Shown here one piece after another: positions 30,881-40,345 of a stretch of DNA of 64,000 nucleotides. The position numbers and the translations under genes are program-made. The stretch is from Halopseudomonas salegens (GTDB lineage Bacteria; Pseudomonadota; Gammaproteobacteria; Pseudomonadales; Pseudomonadaceae): assembly GCF_900105655.1 (NCBI RefSeq), contig NZ_LT629787.1:3732006-3796005 (forward strand), given 5' to 3'. The stretch's first letter is position 1, and every line of letters starts with the position of its first letter. Under the pieces are notes generated by a model. That model had not been told where the DNA came from, did not search any database, and saw nothing but the letters and a program-made list of their open reading frames with translations.

Positions 30881-31798
30881 GTGGGAGTACGTCGCAAGCG
30901 CCGGGATGTCGATGGCGTACTGATTTTTGACAAGCCACTGGGCATGACCTCGAACGCCGCGCTGCAGAAGGTACGCTGGCTGTTCAATGCCAACAAGGGT
31001 GGGCATACCGGGAGTCTTGATCCTTTGGCCACTGGCGTACTGCCGCTGTGCCTGGGTGAAGCGACCAAGTTCTCCCAGTATTTGCTGGATGCCGACAAGG
31101 CCTATATCACCGAAGGTCGTCTGGGCATGACCACCACCACCGGCGATGCCGAAGGTGAGGTGCTGGAGATCAGGCCGGTGGCTGTCGATCTGGCGGCGGT
31201 CGAGGCGGTCTTGCCGCGTTTTCGTGGCGCCATCGAGCAGGTGCCGCCGATGTATTCGGCACTGAAAAAGGATGGCCAGCCGTTATACAAACTGGCGCGG
31301 GCCGGCGAAACCGTGGAGCGTGCTGCGCGATCTGTTACTATTGATCGATTAACCCTGCTGGGGCTGGATGGTGATCGTCTGCGCTTGCAGGTGCACTGCA
31401 GTAAAGGCACCTATATCCGCTCCCTGGTGGAAGATATCGGTCAGGCTCTGGGCTGCGGTGCCCATGTTTCGTCCTTGCGGCGGATTCAGGCTGGCCCTTT
31501 TGTCGAGGCTCAGTGCGTGACGCTGGAACAACTGGAAGCCATGCATGCCGACGGCGGCGCCGAGGCGCTGGATAGCCTGTTGCTGCCAATGGATAGCGGC
31601 CTGGAAGACTGGCCAGAAGTACAATTGACCGAGGATACCGCGCATTACCTGAACCATGGACAGGCAGTGCGCGTACCCGGTTCACCGGCCTTTGGTCTGG
31701 TCCGTCTGCGTGATCCGGCCGGGCGCTTTATCGGTATTGGTGAAATGACCGATGATGCACGCGTGGCACCGAAGCGTTTGATGCGCTTCAATGGCTGA
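30881..31798 (+). CDS. truB: tRNA pseudouridine-55 synthase TruB
   Basis: Makes pseudouridine 55 in the T loop of tRNAs. The 305-aa protein has the catalytic Asp in [17 protein letters not shown] (motif II), the RNA-binding Tyr region [10 protein letters not shown] and [13 protein letters not shown]. The GTG at 30881 is preferred because AAGGAG lies 8 bp upstream; the GTG at 30875, which overlaps the rbfA stop, has a spacing of only 2. Confidence 0.96.
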   Translation: MGVRRKRRDVDGVLIFDKPLGMTSNAALQKVRWLFNANKGGHTGSLDPLATGVLPLCLGEATKFSQYLLDADKAYITEGRLGMTTTTGDAEGEVLEIRPVAVDLAAVEAVLPRFRGAIEQVPPMYSALKKDGQPLYKLARAGETVERAARSVTIDRLTLLGLDGDRLRLQVHCSKGTYIRSLVEDIGQALGCGAHVSSLRRIQAGPFVEAQCVTLEQLEAMHADGGAEALDSLLLPMDSGLEDWPEVQLTEDTAHYLNHGQAVRVPGSPAFGLVRLRDPAGRFIGIGEMTDDARVAPKRLMRFNG

Positions 31799-31810
31799 TA
31801 ATTAAATCGC

Positions 31811-31852
31811 CTGTGGCTTCGGCTGCAGGAACCGAGTTGACCCGTCAGGGTC
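31811..31852 (+). promoter_or_regulatory. hairpins in the rpsO leader
   Basis: In the 145-bp leader between truB and rpsO, CTGTGGC/GCTGCAG (31811-31828) closes a TTCG tetraloop, and GACCC/GGGTC (31839-31852) closes a GTCA loop. S15 represses its own translation by binding structured leaders in several bacteria; these hairpins are candidates for such a site. This is inferred from position and form only. Confidence 0.4.
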
Positions 31853-31943
31853 ACAACGAGGGTGGCTGTCAACAGGCACGGTCATTCCTCGCTATATCAC
31901 ACGGGACAAGATCCCGGCCTGTTACCTCAGAGGAAATTTCAAC

Positions 31944-32213
31944 ATGGCACTGAGCGTTGAAGAAAAGGCTGCAATCGTTTCTGACTACCAGCGTGGCGAA
32001 GGTGATACTGGTTCTCCGGAAGTCCAGGTAGCGTTGTTGACGGTAAACATCAACAAGCTGCAGGGTCACTTCAAGGACAACAAGAAGGATCACCATTCGC
32101 GTCGCGGTCTGATCCGCATGGTTAACCAGCGCCGCAAGCTGCTGGATTACCTGAAGTCGAAAGACACTACGCGGTACAGCGATCTGATTGGCCGTCTGGG
32201 TCTGCGTCGCTAA
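31944..32213 (+). CDS. rpsO: 30S ribosomal protein S15
   Basis: An 89-aa primary 16S rRNA-binding protein of the central domain. It has the four-helix family sequence with [24 protein letters not shown] and [23 protein letters not shown]. An AGAGGAA ribosome-binding site precedes the ATG. It is followed by pnp, as in E. coli. Confidence 0.98.
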   Translation: MALSVEEKAAIVSDYQRGEGDTGSPEVQVALLTVNINKLQGHFKDNKKDHHSRRGLIRMVNQRRKLLDYLKSKDTTRYSDLIGRLGLRR

Positions 32214-32232
32214 GCGATAGCACCCTTTTGGA

Positions 32233-32259
32233 CATGACCGGGTCCGATTCCCGGTCATG
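32233..32259 (+). other. rpsO-pnp intergenic hairpin (possible RNase III/PNPase control site)
   Basis: Perfect 10-bp arms CATGACCGGG / CCCGGTCATG enclose a 7-nt loop, with no T-run after them, so it is not a standard terminator. In E. coli the rpsO-pnp leader is cut by RNase III and controlled by PNPase; this hairpin has the right place and form for that role. Confidence 0.55.
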
Positions 32260-32307
32260 CCCAGGATTCCGCCCGAAGGCAAGTAGAGAAGAGAGAGAAG
32301 CACCGTG

Positions 32308-34416
32308 ATGAAACCGGTAATCAAGCAATTCAAGTTGGGTGACAGCACTGTCACTCTGGAGACTGGCCGTATGGCCCGCCAGGCTTCTGGCGCCGTACTG
32401 GTCAGCGTCGATGACGCCGTCAGCGTACTGGTCACCGTGGTCGGCGCCAAGAAAGCCGATACCGGCAGGGACTTTTTCCCGTTGTCGGTTCACTATGTCG
32501 AAAAAACCTATGCCGCCGGCCGTATCCCCGGCGGTTTTTTCAAGCGTGAAGGGCGTCCGTCCGAGAAAGAGACCCTGACCTCGCGTTTGATTGATCGCCC
32601 GATCCGTCCGCTGTTCCCCGAAGGCTTCATGAATGAAGTGCAGGTTGTCTGCACTGTGGTGTCAACTGACAAGACCACTGACCCGGATATCGCCGCCATG
32701 CTGGGCACCTCAGCTGCGCTGGCCATTTCCGGCATTCCTTTCGAGGGCCCGATTGCGGGCTCGCGCGTCGGGTTTGACGAGAACAACGGTTACATCCTCA
32801 ACCCCAACTATGAGCAGCTGAAGAGCTCGCGACTGGAAATGGTGGTTGCCGGTACCGAAGACGCCGTACTGATGGTTGAGTCGGAAGCGCAAGAGCTGAC
32901 CGAAGACCAGATGCTGGGCGCCGTACTCTTTGCCCACATGGAATTCCAGCCGGCCATTCAGGCCATCAAGGAATTGGCAGCCGAAGCTGGCAAGCCGACC
33001 TGGGACTGGCAGCCGGAGCCGGAAAATACCGCGCTGCTGGACGCCGTCAAGGCCCAATTCGGCTCGTCGATTGCTGCGGCTTACACCATCACTGACAAGA
33101 TGGAGCGTTACACCCGTCTTGGTGAGTTGCGTAATCAGGCCATTGAAGCGATTGCTGGCGAGGCAGATGATCAGCCCAGCGCTGGTGAGGTCAAGGATGC
33201 CTTCGGTGAAATCGAATACCGTACCGTGCGTGAAAGTGTGGTCAACGGCAACCCGCGCATCGACGGTCGCGACACCAAAACCGTTCGCCCGCTGAATATC
33301 GAAGTCGGCGTACTGGGTCGCACCCATGGTTCCGCACTGTTTACCCGTGGTGAAACCCAGGCTTTGGTGGTAACCACGCTGGGTACTGCGCGTGATTCAC
33401 AGCTGCTGGATACGCTGGAAGGTGAGAAGAAAGACCCCTTCATGCTGCATTACAACTTCCCGCCCTATTCGGTCGGTGAGTGCGGTCGTATGGGCGGCAC
33501 TGGCCGCCGTGAAATCGGCCACGGTCGTCTGGCCCGTCGTGGTATCCAGGCTGTGATGCCGGATATGGAAGAATTCCCCTATACCATTCGTGTCGTTTCT
33601 GAAATTACCGAATCCAACGGTTCCAGCTCCATGGCGTCAGTCTGTGGTGCTTCGCTGGCGCTGATGGATGCGGGCGTACCGCTGACCGCACCGGTTGCCG
33701 GTATTGCCATGGGTCTGGTCAAGGAAGGCGACAAGTACGCGATCCTGACTGACATTCTGGGTGATGAAGATCACCTCGGCGACATGGACTTCAAGGTAGC
33801 CGGTACCGAGAAAGGTGTGACTGCCCTGCAGATGGACATCAAGATCAACGGTATCACCGAAGAGATCATGGAAACGGCGCTGGCCCAGGCACTGGAAGCA
33901 CGCCTGAACATCCTGCAGCAGATGAACCAGGTGCTGCCAGCATCGCGCAAGGAGCTGTCTGCCAACGCCCCGACCATGATCAGCATGAAGATCGATTCCG
34001 ACAAGATCCGTGACGTGATCGGCAAGGGTGGCGCGACCATTCGCAGCATCTGCGACGAGACGGGCGCTTCAATCGATATTACCGATGACGGTACGGTGAA
34101 GATCTTTGCTGCCAGCAAGGATGCGGCGAATGCCGCCAAGGCGCGGGTTGACGGCATCACTGCCGAGGCTGAAATCGGCAAGATCTACAGTGGCAAGGTC
34201 GAGCGCATCGTTGATTTTGGTGCCTTCGTCAACATTCTGCCGGGTAAGGATGGTCTGGTACACATTTCCCAGATTGCCAACACCCGCATCGAGAAAGTCA
34301 CCGATGTGCTGCAGGAAGGCCAGGAAGTCCGTGTTCTGGTGCTTGATGTGGACAACCGCGGTCGTATCAAGCTGTCGATGAAAGATGTCGACGCTGCCGA
34401 GGTGAGCGGGGTCTGA
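32308..34416 (+). CDS. pnp: polyribonucleotide nucleotidyltransferase (PNPase)
   Basis: Phosphorolytic 3'-5' exoribonuclease and degradosome component (702 aa). Two RNase PH domains flank an all-helical region; the second has the active-site stretch [32 protein letters not shown] split over about residues 425-455. A KH domain ([15 protein letters not shown]) and an S1 domain ([23 protein letters not shown]) follow. ATG at 32308 is taken as the start; the GTG one codon earlier is equivalent. A strong terminator follows. Confidence 0.98.
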   Translation: MKPVIKQFKLGDSTVTLETGRMARQASGAVLVSVDDAVSVLVTVVGAKKADTGRDFFPLSVHYVEKTYAAGRIPGGFFKREGRPSEKETLTSRLIDRPIRPLFPEGFMNEVQVVCTVVSTDKTTDPDIAAMLGTSAALAISGIPFEGPIAGSRVGFDENNGYILNPNYEQLKSSRLEMVVAGTEDAVLMVESEAQELTEDQMLGAVLFAHMEFQPAIQAIKELAAEAGKPTWDWQPEPENTALLDAVKAQFGSSIAAAYTITDKMERYTRLGELRNQAIEAIAGEADDQPSAGEVKDAFGEIEYRTVRESVVNGNPRIDGRDTKTVRPLNIEVGVLGRTHGSALFTRGETQALVVTTLGTARDSQLLDTLEGEKKDPFMLHYNFPPYSVGECGRMGGTGRREIGHGRLARRGIQAVMPDMEEFPYTIRVVSEITESNGSSSMASVCGASLALMDAGVPLTAPVAGIAMGLVKEGDKYAILTDILGDEDHLGDMDFKVAGTEKGVTALQMDIKINGITEEIMETALAQALEARLNILQQMNQVLPASRKELSANAPTMISMKIDSDKIRDVIGKGGATIRSICDETGASIDITDDGTVKIFAASKDAANAAKARVDGITAEAEIGKIYSGKVERIVDFGAFVNILPGKDGLVHISQIANTRIEKVTDVLQEGQEVRVLVLDVDNRGRIKLSMKDVDAAEVSGV

Positions 34417-34442
34417 GACCTGCGCTGATTGGCGGTAACAAG

Positions 34443-34467
34443 AACCCGGCCTATGGCCGGGTTTTTT
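34443..34467 (+). terminator. intrinsic terminator of the pnp operon
   Basis: Arms AACCCGGCC / GGCCGGGTT (9 bp) around TAT, followed by a six-T run. It closes the nusA-to-pnp transcription unit and marks the end of the syntenic core block. Confidence 0.93.
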
Positions 34468-34560
34468 GTGTCTGCTCAACCGCTTGCGGTGGTGTACTTT
34501 GCTTTAAAGCGTCAGCCGCGTTTAAATGAGGTACATTTTCCGAATCAGGGTCGAGTCCTT

Positions 34561-34986
34561 ATGCTCTGGTTGTTAACGTTGCATATTGCCGCCTTGCTGA
34601 TCTGGGCTGCCGGACTTGTCTATCTGCCTTTGCTGATTGCCGGTACGCGAAGGGACAGTCTGGATCTGGGTGGCGCGCCCACCAACGCCGACTCCATTGC
34701 CCGCTGGTTGTTCACCCGCATGGCCAGTCCGGCAGCTGCAGTGGCCATTGTCGCTGGTAGCGCTGTATTCCTGATCAACGGCACCACTGATCTCTGGCTG
34801 ATGGCCAAGTTGTCCCTGGTTACCCTGCTGGTCGTGGCGCATGCATTGGGTGGCTTCTTGGTGATTCGTCTGGAAGCGGGTAAATCAGTGGTGTCTGCCA
34901 GTTACACCTTGCTTGCCAGCGTGCTCTTGCTGTTGGCAGCCATTCTCTGGCTGGTACTGGCCAAACCGGTATGGGGGTGGAGCTGA
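34561..34986 (+). CDS. CopD-like small membrane protein of the oxidase cluster
   Basis: A 141-aa protein with about four membrane helices (LWLLTLHIAALLIWAAGLVYLPLLI; AAAVAIVAGSAVFLI; LMAKLSLVTLLVVAHALGGFLVI; LLASVLLLLAAILWLVLA). The first helix with its His and the overall layout resemble the CopD/YozB-like proteins often next to cytochrome oxidase genes. ATG at 34561 starts directly at the first helix. The role, probably copper or haem handling or assembly, is inferred from the neighbouring cox genes. Confidence 0.7.
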   Translation: MLWLLTLHIAALLIWAAGLVYLPLLIAGTRRDSLDLGGAPTNADSIARWLFTRMASPAAAVAIVAGSAVFLINGTTDLWLMAKLSLVTLLVVAHALGGFLVIRLEAGKSVVSASYTLLASVLLLLAAILWLVLAKPVWGWS

Positions 34987-34997
34987 TGGCGCTTGAT

Positions 34998-35528
34998 TCA
35001 GGGCCGGGTGTCGCGATTCTGCGCCCCGTCAATATCAACGCCAACGGCATATTCATACACCAGTTGGCCGCCAAGATAACCCGTTACCGCGATCAGCAGC
35101 CCACTGAGCAGGCTCAGATAAAGGCCCCAGGGAAAGATGCTGTCGCTCACATGCTGCAATCGCAGCGACCAGTTCAGACTGGCCAGCGACAGCAGCATGA
35201 TCGCCAGCAAGCCATGACTCCAGCCGCTTACCAGGCGACGAATACGGCGCACAGCGAGCAAATCCAGCATGCCGACCAGCCCGGCCAGGCACCCCCCGAT
35301 GGCACCCACACCAGCGAGCCACAGACTGGCTCGTGCCCAGAAAACATCGGCAGTCCAGAGAAATGCCAGATCGCTGCCAATCAGCCCGATCAAGGCGGCA
35401 ACCGGGAAATGCACCAGGGCCGGATGCAAGGGGTGACCACGAATGGCCATGCGGCTGGGGATCTGCGTTGTGGGCATGGGCTGTCTCGTCTGCGCACTGT
35501 GATGGTTGGAGTCGGCAAAGACCGGCAT
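34998..35528 (-). CDS. DUF2231 family membrane protein
   Basis: A 176-aa protein with four predicted helices. The first carries the DUF2231 hallmark GHPLHPALVHFPVAALIGLIGSDL, in which the His residues may bind haem or metal. It is the only minus-strand gene within the cox cluster and its 5' end overlaps the start of subunit II. The ATG at 35528 has AAGG 6 bp upstream; a start at 35477 would avoid the overlap. Proteins of this family often sit near cytochrome oxidase or haem-copper genes, but their function is unknown. Confidence 0.75.
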   Translation of the reverse strand: MPVFADSNHHSAQTRQPMPTTQIPSRMAIRGHPLHPALVHFPVAALIGLIGSDLAFLWTADVFWARASLWLAGVGAIGGCLAGLVGMLDLLAVRRIRRLVSGWSHGLLAIMLLSLASLNWSLRLQHVSDSIFPWGLYLSLLSGLLIAVTGYLGGQLVYEYAVGVDIDGAQNRDTRP

Positions 35529-36236
35529 CGATTGCCTTCAAGGTTAACAGCCTGCACGGTTTTGGCCAGCTCTGTGCTGCTGGCAGGTTGCAGCGGTCCC
35601 TTGTCGACTCTGGATCCGGCGGGCCCGGCAGCGGCTTCGGCAACCCATATATGGTGGGGCATGTTTACCGTGGCCAGTGTCGTGCTCCTGGTGCTCTGCA
35701 GTCTCTGGTGGTATGCCATGCGTCGTTCGCCCAGTGAATTGTCGCCGACGCGGCAGGCACAACTGGAGCGCCGTTGGATTGTCGGCGGTGGCCTGATGCT
35801 GCCAATGGCCTGTATCGGTGTCTTGCTGCTCTTCGGCATACCGGCCGGGCAGCGCATGTTGCCCTTGCCGGTCGATAGCAGGGAGCCGCTGGTGATCGAG
35901 GTCACCGGGCATATGTGGTGGTGGCAGGTTGAATACCCCGAGCAGGGCATCGGGTTGCAGAATGTGTTGCATATTCCGGTCGATCACCCGGTGGATATCC
36001 ATTTGCGCAGCGCTGATGTGATCCACGCTTTCTGGGTGCCGCGTCTGGCCGGCAAGCTGGATGCCATTCCCGGGCGCACGAATGTGCTGCGTCTGCAGGC
36101 CAGCCAGAGCGGTGAGTTTCATGGCCAGTGTGCCGAATTCTGCGGGGCTGGCCACAGCCATATGCATTTCCGGGTAATCGCCCATGAGGCAAACAGCTTC
36201 GGGGACTGGATCAAGGAGCAAGGTAGCGATGAGTGA
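35502..36236 (+). CDS. cytochrome c oxidase subunit II, lipoprotein type
   Basis: A 244-aa CuA-bearing subunit. An N-terminal lipobox (VLLAGC, Cys about residue 30) replaces a plain signal peptide; two membrane helices follow (about 48-70 and 95-113). The cupredoxin domain has the distal His of DVIHAFWVP and the CuA ligands CAEFCGAGHSHM. The CuA site shows that it accepts electrons from cytochrome c rather than quinol. No C-terminal haem c motif (CxxCH) is present. The start is uncertain: ATG 35502 overlaps the divergent DUF2231 gene; TTG 35532 is the alternative. Confidence 0.88.
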   Translation: MVGVGKDRHRLPSRLTACTVLASSVLLAGCSGPLSTLDPAGPAAASATHIWWGMFTVASVVLLVLCSLWWYAMRRSPSELSPTRQAQLERRWIVGGGLMLPMACIGVLLLFGIPAGQRMLPLPVDSREPLVIEVTGHMWWWQVEYPEQGIGLQNVLHIPVDHPVDIHLRSADVIHAFWVPRLAGKLDAIPGRTNVLRLQASQSGEFHGQCAEFCGAGHSHMHFRVIAHEANSFGDWIKEQGSDE

Positions 36237-38733
36237 ACCCGGCAACACCCGTGCGCATACCATGGCAAAGGTCTGGGCCAATCTGCCGGGCTGGGGGCAA
36301 CTGGCGGCGGTCAATCACACCAGTATTGGCCTGCGCTTTATTGCTACCGGCATGTTGTTCTTTCTGGTCGGTGGTGTCTTGGCCATGTTGGTGCGCTCGC
36401 AACTGGCTTTGCCGCAACAGGAACTGATCAGTCCGGAAGCCTACAGCCAGCTGTTTACCATGCATGGCACGGTGATGATGTTCCTGTTTGCCATTCCGGT
36501 GCTGGAAGGCCTGGCGATCTACCTGATCCCCAAGTTTATCGGTGCCCGTGATCTGGTGTTCCCGCGGATCAGCTCGCTGGGCTATTACTGCTATCTGTTC
36601 GGTGGGCTGATTATTCTGTCCAGCCTGTTTTTCGGTGTGGCACCGGATTCCGGCTGGTTCATGTATACCCCGCTGAGCAGTGCCGAGTTTTCCCCGGGGC
36701 CGGGGTCGGATTTCTGGTTGCTGGGGATTACCTTTGTCGAAATATCTGCCATGGCAGCGGGCATCGAGTTGACCGTCTCCATTCTGCGTACCCGCGCGCC
36801 GGGTATGACGCTGAGCAAGATGCCTATCTTCTGCTGGTACATTCTGGCCATGGCGCTGATGATCGTGTTCGGCTTTCCGCCACTGATTCTGGGCAGCATT
36901 CTGCTCGAGCTGGAACGTGCAGGGGGCATGCCGTTTTTCAGTGTCGCCGGGGGCGGCGACCCCTTGCTCTGGCAGCACCTGTTCTGGTTGTTTGGTCATC
37001 CCGAGGTATACATCATCTTTCTGCCGGCGGCGGGCATCGTCTCGACGCTGATTCCGGTGTTTGCCCAGCGCCCGCTGGTGGGGTACCGCTGGGTGGTGCT
37101 GGCGATCCTGCTGACGGGGTTCATCAGTTTCGGACTCTGGGTGCACCATATGTTCACCGTGGGGATTCCCCAACTGGCGCAGCTGTTCTTCTCCCTGGCC
37201 AGTATGCTGGTCGCCATCCCGACGGCGATTCAGGTGTTTGCCTGGCTGGCTACGCTGTGGAGCGGAAAGGTGCGGTTTGAGTTGCCGATGCTGTGGATAT
37301 TCGGCTTTCTGGTGATTTTCGTGTGTGGCGGTCTGACCGGCGTCATGCTGGCGCTGGTACCGTTCAACTGGCAGGTGCACGATACCCATTTTGTGGTTGC
37401 CCACCTGCACTATGTGCTGGTCGGCGGCATGTTGTTTCCGCTGCTGGCGGGTCTGTATTACTGGTTGCCACAATTGACCGGTCGCATGCCGAGCAAGCGC
37501 CTGGGCACCTGGGGCTTCTGGCTGATCTTTGGCGGGTTCAATGCCACCTTCCTGTTGATGCACCTGACGGGCTTGTTGGGTATGCCGCGACGGGTGTACA
37601 CCTACGAAGCCGGGCTGGGTTGGGACTGGCTCAACCTGTTGTCCTCGATGGGTGGCTTTGTCATGGCCGCGGGCCTGGCGATGGTGCTGCTGGATCTGTT
37701 GCTGCACAGTCGCTTCGGTCGTCCGGCGGGGCGCAACCCCTGGCAGGCGGATACCCTGGAGTGGGCAACGGATATGCCGCCGACGACGTACAACTTTGCC
37801 AGTATTCCCGAGATCAGCGACCGGCACCCGCTGTGGCGTGATCCAGCCTTGCCGACGCGTATCGCCGATGGTGACTATGGCTTGCCCGATGCCTGGCATG
37901 GCCGGCGTGAAATGGTCGGCACCGATGCCATCAGTGCACGGCTCAAGGAGGTGGTGCACTTGCCGACCAACTCCTGGTGGCCCTTGCTGGCCTCGCTGGG
38001 GCTGGCTCTGGTCTGTATCAGCTTGCTGCTGCGGATCTATCCCCTGGCGCTGGTGGGTTGTGTTCTGGCAGCAATTTTCCTGTTGCGCTGGAGTTGGGAG
38101 AATGGCGTCCAGCGCCATGCTGCGCCGCTGGGTGTGGATGAGCCGGAGCACCCGCCCTTGCATTCGCGTACCCAGGATGGTCCCGGCCGCTGGGGCATGC
38201 TGGTTACCCTGATGGCCGATGCGGCCCTGTATCTGTCACTGCTGTTTGGCTGGTTCTATCTGTGGACGGTAGCGCCCAATTGGCGATTGCCGGATCAGCC
38301 GGTCTTTGAACTGCTTGGCCTGGTACTCTGCGGGGCTCTGCTGACGGCCGCCTGCTGGCGTTACCAGCATCTGGTTCGGCAGTTGCAACAGGGCAAGGGT
38401 GAGGGCCTGAACTGGGCTGTCATGCAAGTCGCGCTGCTGGGTCTGGCGCATACGCTGGTGCTGATCAAGCTGCTGCTTGATGCTGATCTGCAGCCACAAA
38501 GCCTGACCCATGACGCGATCATCCTGGTCATGCTCTGCTATCTGTTGTTCCACAGCGGCCTGGCCAGCGTGCTGACCCTGTTGCAAGCCTGGCGGGTGCG
38601 CCTGGGTTATGTCAGTGCGCAATTGCCCTACGAAACCCTGGTACTGCGGCCTTTCTGGCAGTACAGCCTGACGGTGTACTGGGTCAGTGTAGTGGCCTTT
38701 GTGCTATTGCCAACCTGGTGGGGTGCGGCCTGA
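36229..38733 (+). CDS. cytochrome c oxidase, fused subunits I and III
   Basis: An 834-aa protein. Residues 1-530 are subunit I of a haem-copper oxidase: haem a ligand His79 (FTMHGTVMM), CuB ligands in GHPEVYIIF (His257, with Tyr261) and VHHMF (306-307), and haem a3/haem a ligands in AHLHYV (392, 394). The C-terminal 220 residues hold further helices matching subunit III (RWGMLVTLMADAALYLSLLFGWFYLW), so catalytic core and subunit III are one chain. ATG at 36229 overlaps the subunit II stop by 8 bp and has AAGGAG upstream. It reduces O2 to water and pumps protons. Confidence 0.92.
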   Translation: MSEPGNTRAHTMAKVWANLPGWGQLAAVNHTSIGLRFIATGMLFFLVGGVLAMLVRSQLALPQQELISPEAYSQLFTMHGTVMMFLFAIPVLEGLAIYLIPKFIGARDLVFPRISSLGYYCYLFGGLIILSSLFFGVAPDSGWFMYTPLSSAEFSPGPGSDFWLLGITFVEISAMAAGIELTVSILRTRAPGMTLSKMPIFCWYILAMALMIVFGFPPLILGSILLELERAGGMPFFSVAGGGDPLLWQHLFWLFGHPEVYIIFLPAAGIVSTLIPVFAQRPLVGYRWVVLAILLTGFISFGLWVHHMFTVGIPQLAQLFFSLASMLVAIPTAIQVFAWLATLWSGKVRFELPMLWIFGFLVIFVCGGLTGVMLALVPFNWQVHDTHFVVAHLHYVLVGGMLFPLLAGLYYWLPQLTGRMPSKRLGTWGFWLIFGGFNATFLLMHLTGLLGMPRRVYTYEAGLGWDWLNLLSSMGGFVMAAGLAMVLLDLLLHSRFGRPAGRNPWQADTLEWATDMPPTTYNFASIPEISDRHPLWRDPALPTRIADGDYGLPDAWHGRREMVGTDAISARLKEVVHLPTNSWWPLLASLGLALVCISLLLRIYPLALVGCVLAAIFLLRWSWENGVQRHAAPLGVDEPEHPPLHSRTQDGPGRWGMLVTLMADAALYLSLLFGWFYLWTVAPNWRLPDQPVFELLGLVLCGALLTAACWRYQHLVRQLQQGKGEGLNWAVMQVALLGLAHTLVLIKLLLDADLQPQSLTHDAIILVMLCYLLFHSGLASVLTLLQAWRVRLGYVSAQLPYETLVLRPFWQYSLTVYWVSVVAFVLLPTWWGAA

Positions 38734-39092
38734 TGCGTGCTGCTCTGCTGGCGCTCTGGCGTCCTGATCATCCGGCGCATGCACTGGTCGGCTTGTTGCT
38801 CTGGTGTCTGTGGTTTGTGCTGCTGTATGCCGGCCTGTCACTGGGTTGTGCCGGGTTGCCGGAAGCCGGAACATGGGCATCGCCCTGGAATGCGATCAAT
38901 CTCGGGCTGGGACTCATGACCTTGCTGTTTCTGGCACTCTATGCCCTGCTGGTCTGGCGTAGCTGGCGTGCTCTGCAGGGCAAACCGCAAGCGCAGTTCA
39001 TCGTCTGGTTAGGCTTGCTGGTCAACCTGTTGTCAGCCGCAGCCACTCTGTTTGTGGTCTTGCCCATAGTTTATCTGCCGCCATGTATCTGA
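38733..39092 (+). CDS. small membrane protein in the oxidase operon, unknown
   Basis: A 119-aa protein with three predicted membrane helices (about 20-42, 58-78, 92-114). It overlaps the stop of the I-III fusion and the start of ctaG, so it is translated as part of the operon. It could be a small oxidase subunit (subunit IV-like) or an assembly protein; I do not recognise a family. Confidence 0.7.
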   Translation: MRAALLALWRPDHPAHALVGLLLWCLWFVLLYAGLSLGCAGLPEAGTWASPWNAINLGLGLMTLLFLALYALLVWRSWRALQGKPQAQFIVWLGLLVNLLSAAATLFVVLPIVYLPPCI

Positions 39093-39889
39093 TGCCTGTC
39101 TTGTTCGCTGCGCTTTTACTGTCGATCAGTCCGCACGCGACGGCGCACAGCCTGTTTGACAGCCAGGGTCCGGAACAATGGTCAGCCGGGCTTACGGCAC
39201 TGTTGCTCGGCGTATTCTGGGTCCTGTACTGGCAGGGCAGTCGACGACGGTCACCCGGGCGCTGGTCCAGCCTCGTCTTCTATCTGACCTTGTTGCTGGC
39301 GATTCTGAGCCTGCTGGGCCCACTGGATGACTGGGCCAAGACCAGCACTGCGGCGCACATGACCCAGCATATGTTGCTGATGGTGGTGATCGCGCCGCTG
39401 TGGGTGTTATGCCGGCCTTTGCCACAACTGGCCGCCGGCTGGGGGCGGCATTTGCGTGGCCTCTGGCAGCCAGCCCTGCGGATGGCCAGGCATCCGCTGT
39501 ATATGGCTTATCTGCACGGATTCTTTATCTGGTTCTGGCATGTGCCGCGCTTCTACATGCTGGCGGTCGAGGATCCCTGGTGGCACCTGATCGAGCACCT
39601 GTGTTTTCTGCTCTCGGCCGGGTTGTTCTGGTGGGCAATCCTGCGTGCCAGTGCGCGCAACCTGCCGTTGGCCCTGCTGGCGTTGTTGTTTACCCTGATG
39701 CATACCGGTTTTCTCGGCGCCCTGCTGACCTTTGCCAGCAGCCCGCTGTACGGCGAGGCGCGTAGCCTGCAGGACCAGCAACTGGCTGGCCTGATCATGT
39801 GGGTAGCGGCGGCGATTCCCTATCTGATGGCTGCGGCCTGGCTGGCGCGGCGCTGGTACCGGCAACTGCTGGCGCAAGGGCGACTCTAG
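39083..39889 (+). CDS. ctaG: caa3-type cytochrome oxidase assembly factor, CtaG family
   Basis: A 268-aa membrane protein with about seven helices. The family stretch AAHMTQHMLLMVVIAPLWVL with conserved His residues, then HVPRFYMLAVEDPWWHLIEHLCFLLSAGLFWW and LMHTGFLGALLTFA, are diagnostic of the CtaG_caa3 family. It probably helps deliver copper to or assemble the CuA/CuB centres of the adjacent oxidase. This is not the Cox11-type protein that shares the name CtaG. Last gene of the cox operon. Confidence 0.87.
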   Translation: MYLMPVLFAALLLSISPHATAHSLFDSQGPEQWSAGLTALLLGVFWVLYWQGSRRRSPGRWSSLVFYLTLLLAILSLLGPLDDWAKTSTAAHMTQHMLLMVVIAPLWVLCRPLPQLAAGWGRHLRGLWQPALRMARHPLYMAYLHGFFIWFWHVPRFYMLAVEDPWWHLIEHLCFLLSAGLFWWAILRASARNLPLALLALLFTLMHTGFLGALLTFASSPLYGEARSLQDQQLAGLIMWVAAAIPYLMAAAWLARRWYRQLLAQGRL

Positions 39890-40012
39890 CGTCCCTTAAC
39901 AAAGTTCGTCGCATTTCAGAGCCTGAATCAGATGTTCAGGGACACCAGGCTGGGCCTGACCGGGTTTGGCTGGCAGAATAGCCCTCAGTTTCGCGCCCGG
40001 GGAGGCCGCTGT

Positions 40013-40345
40013 ATGCAAATGATCCTGCTGTTGGTTGCACTGATTCTGTTTCTGGTGGTGCCGGTGATGATCGCCGCGCGCCTGGTCAAGGCGGAGAAAA
40101 CCGGTTTTATGCCGGCGCTGGTGGCGGTCGTCTTGTTGACCGGGCTGTTTGCCGGGCTGGAAATGCTTGCGCTCAGTGAGTGGGTAACCATGCTGTTATC
40201 GGCACTGATTGGCGCCGGGGTTTTTGCCTTTGCTCTGGGTACCAGTATTTTGCGTGGCTTTTTGATCAGCGTCATTGTGGTGTTGTTGCAGGCAGCGCTG
40301 CTCTATCTGTTGCTGGGTGTCTGGCTGGGTGATGGTGCACTATGA
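40013..40345 (+). CDS. small hydrophobic protein upstream of the globin gene
   Basis: A 110-aa protein that is nearly all membrane-spanning: four helices (about 2-22, 33-52, 55-75, 80-105). ATG at 40013 is preceded by GGGGAGG. The stop overlaps the start of the globin gene by 4 bp, so the two are coupled. No recognised family; a membrane partner of the globin is a guess from context. Confidence 0.68.
   Translation: MQMILLLVALILFLVVPVMIAARLVKAEKTGFMPALVAVVLLTGLFAGLEMLALSEWVTMLLSALIGAGVFAFALGTSILRGFLISVIVVLLQAALLYLLLGVWLGDGAL

Noticed and set aside
36211..38163. A 650-codon minus-strand frame opposite the oxidase I-III gene
   Set aside because: Its translation is dominated by Gln, His and Arg, the mirror of membrane-protein codons; not a real gene.
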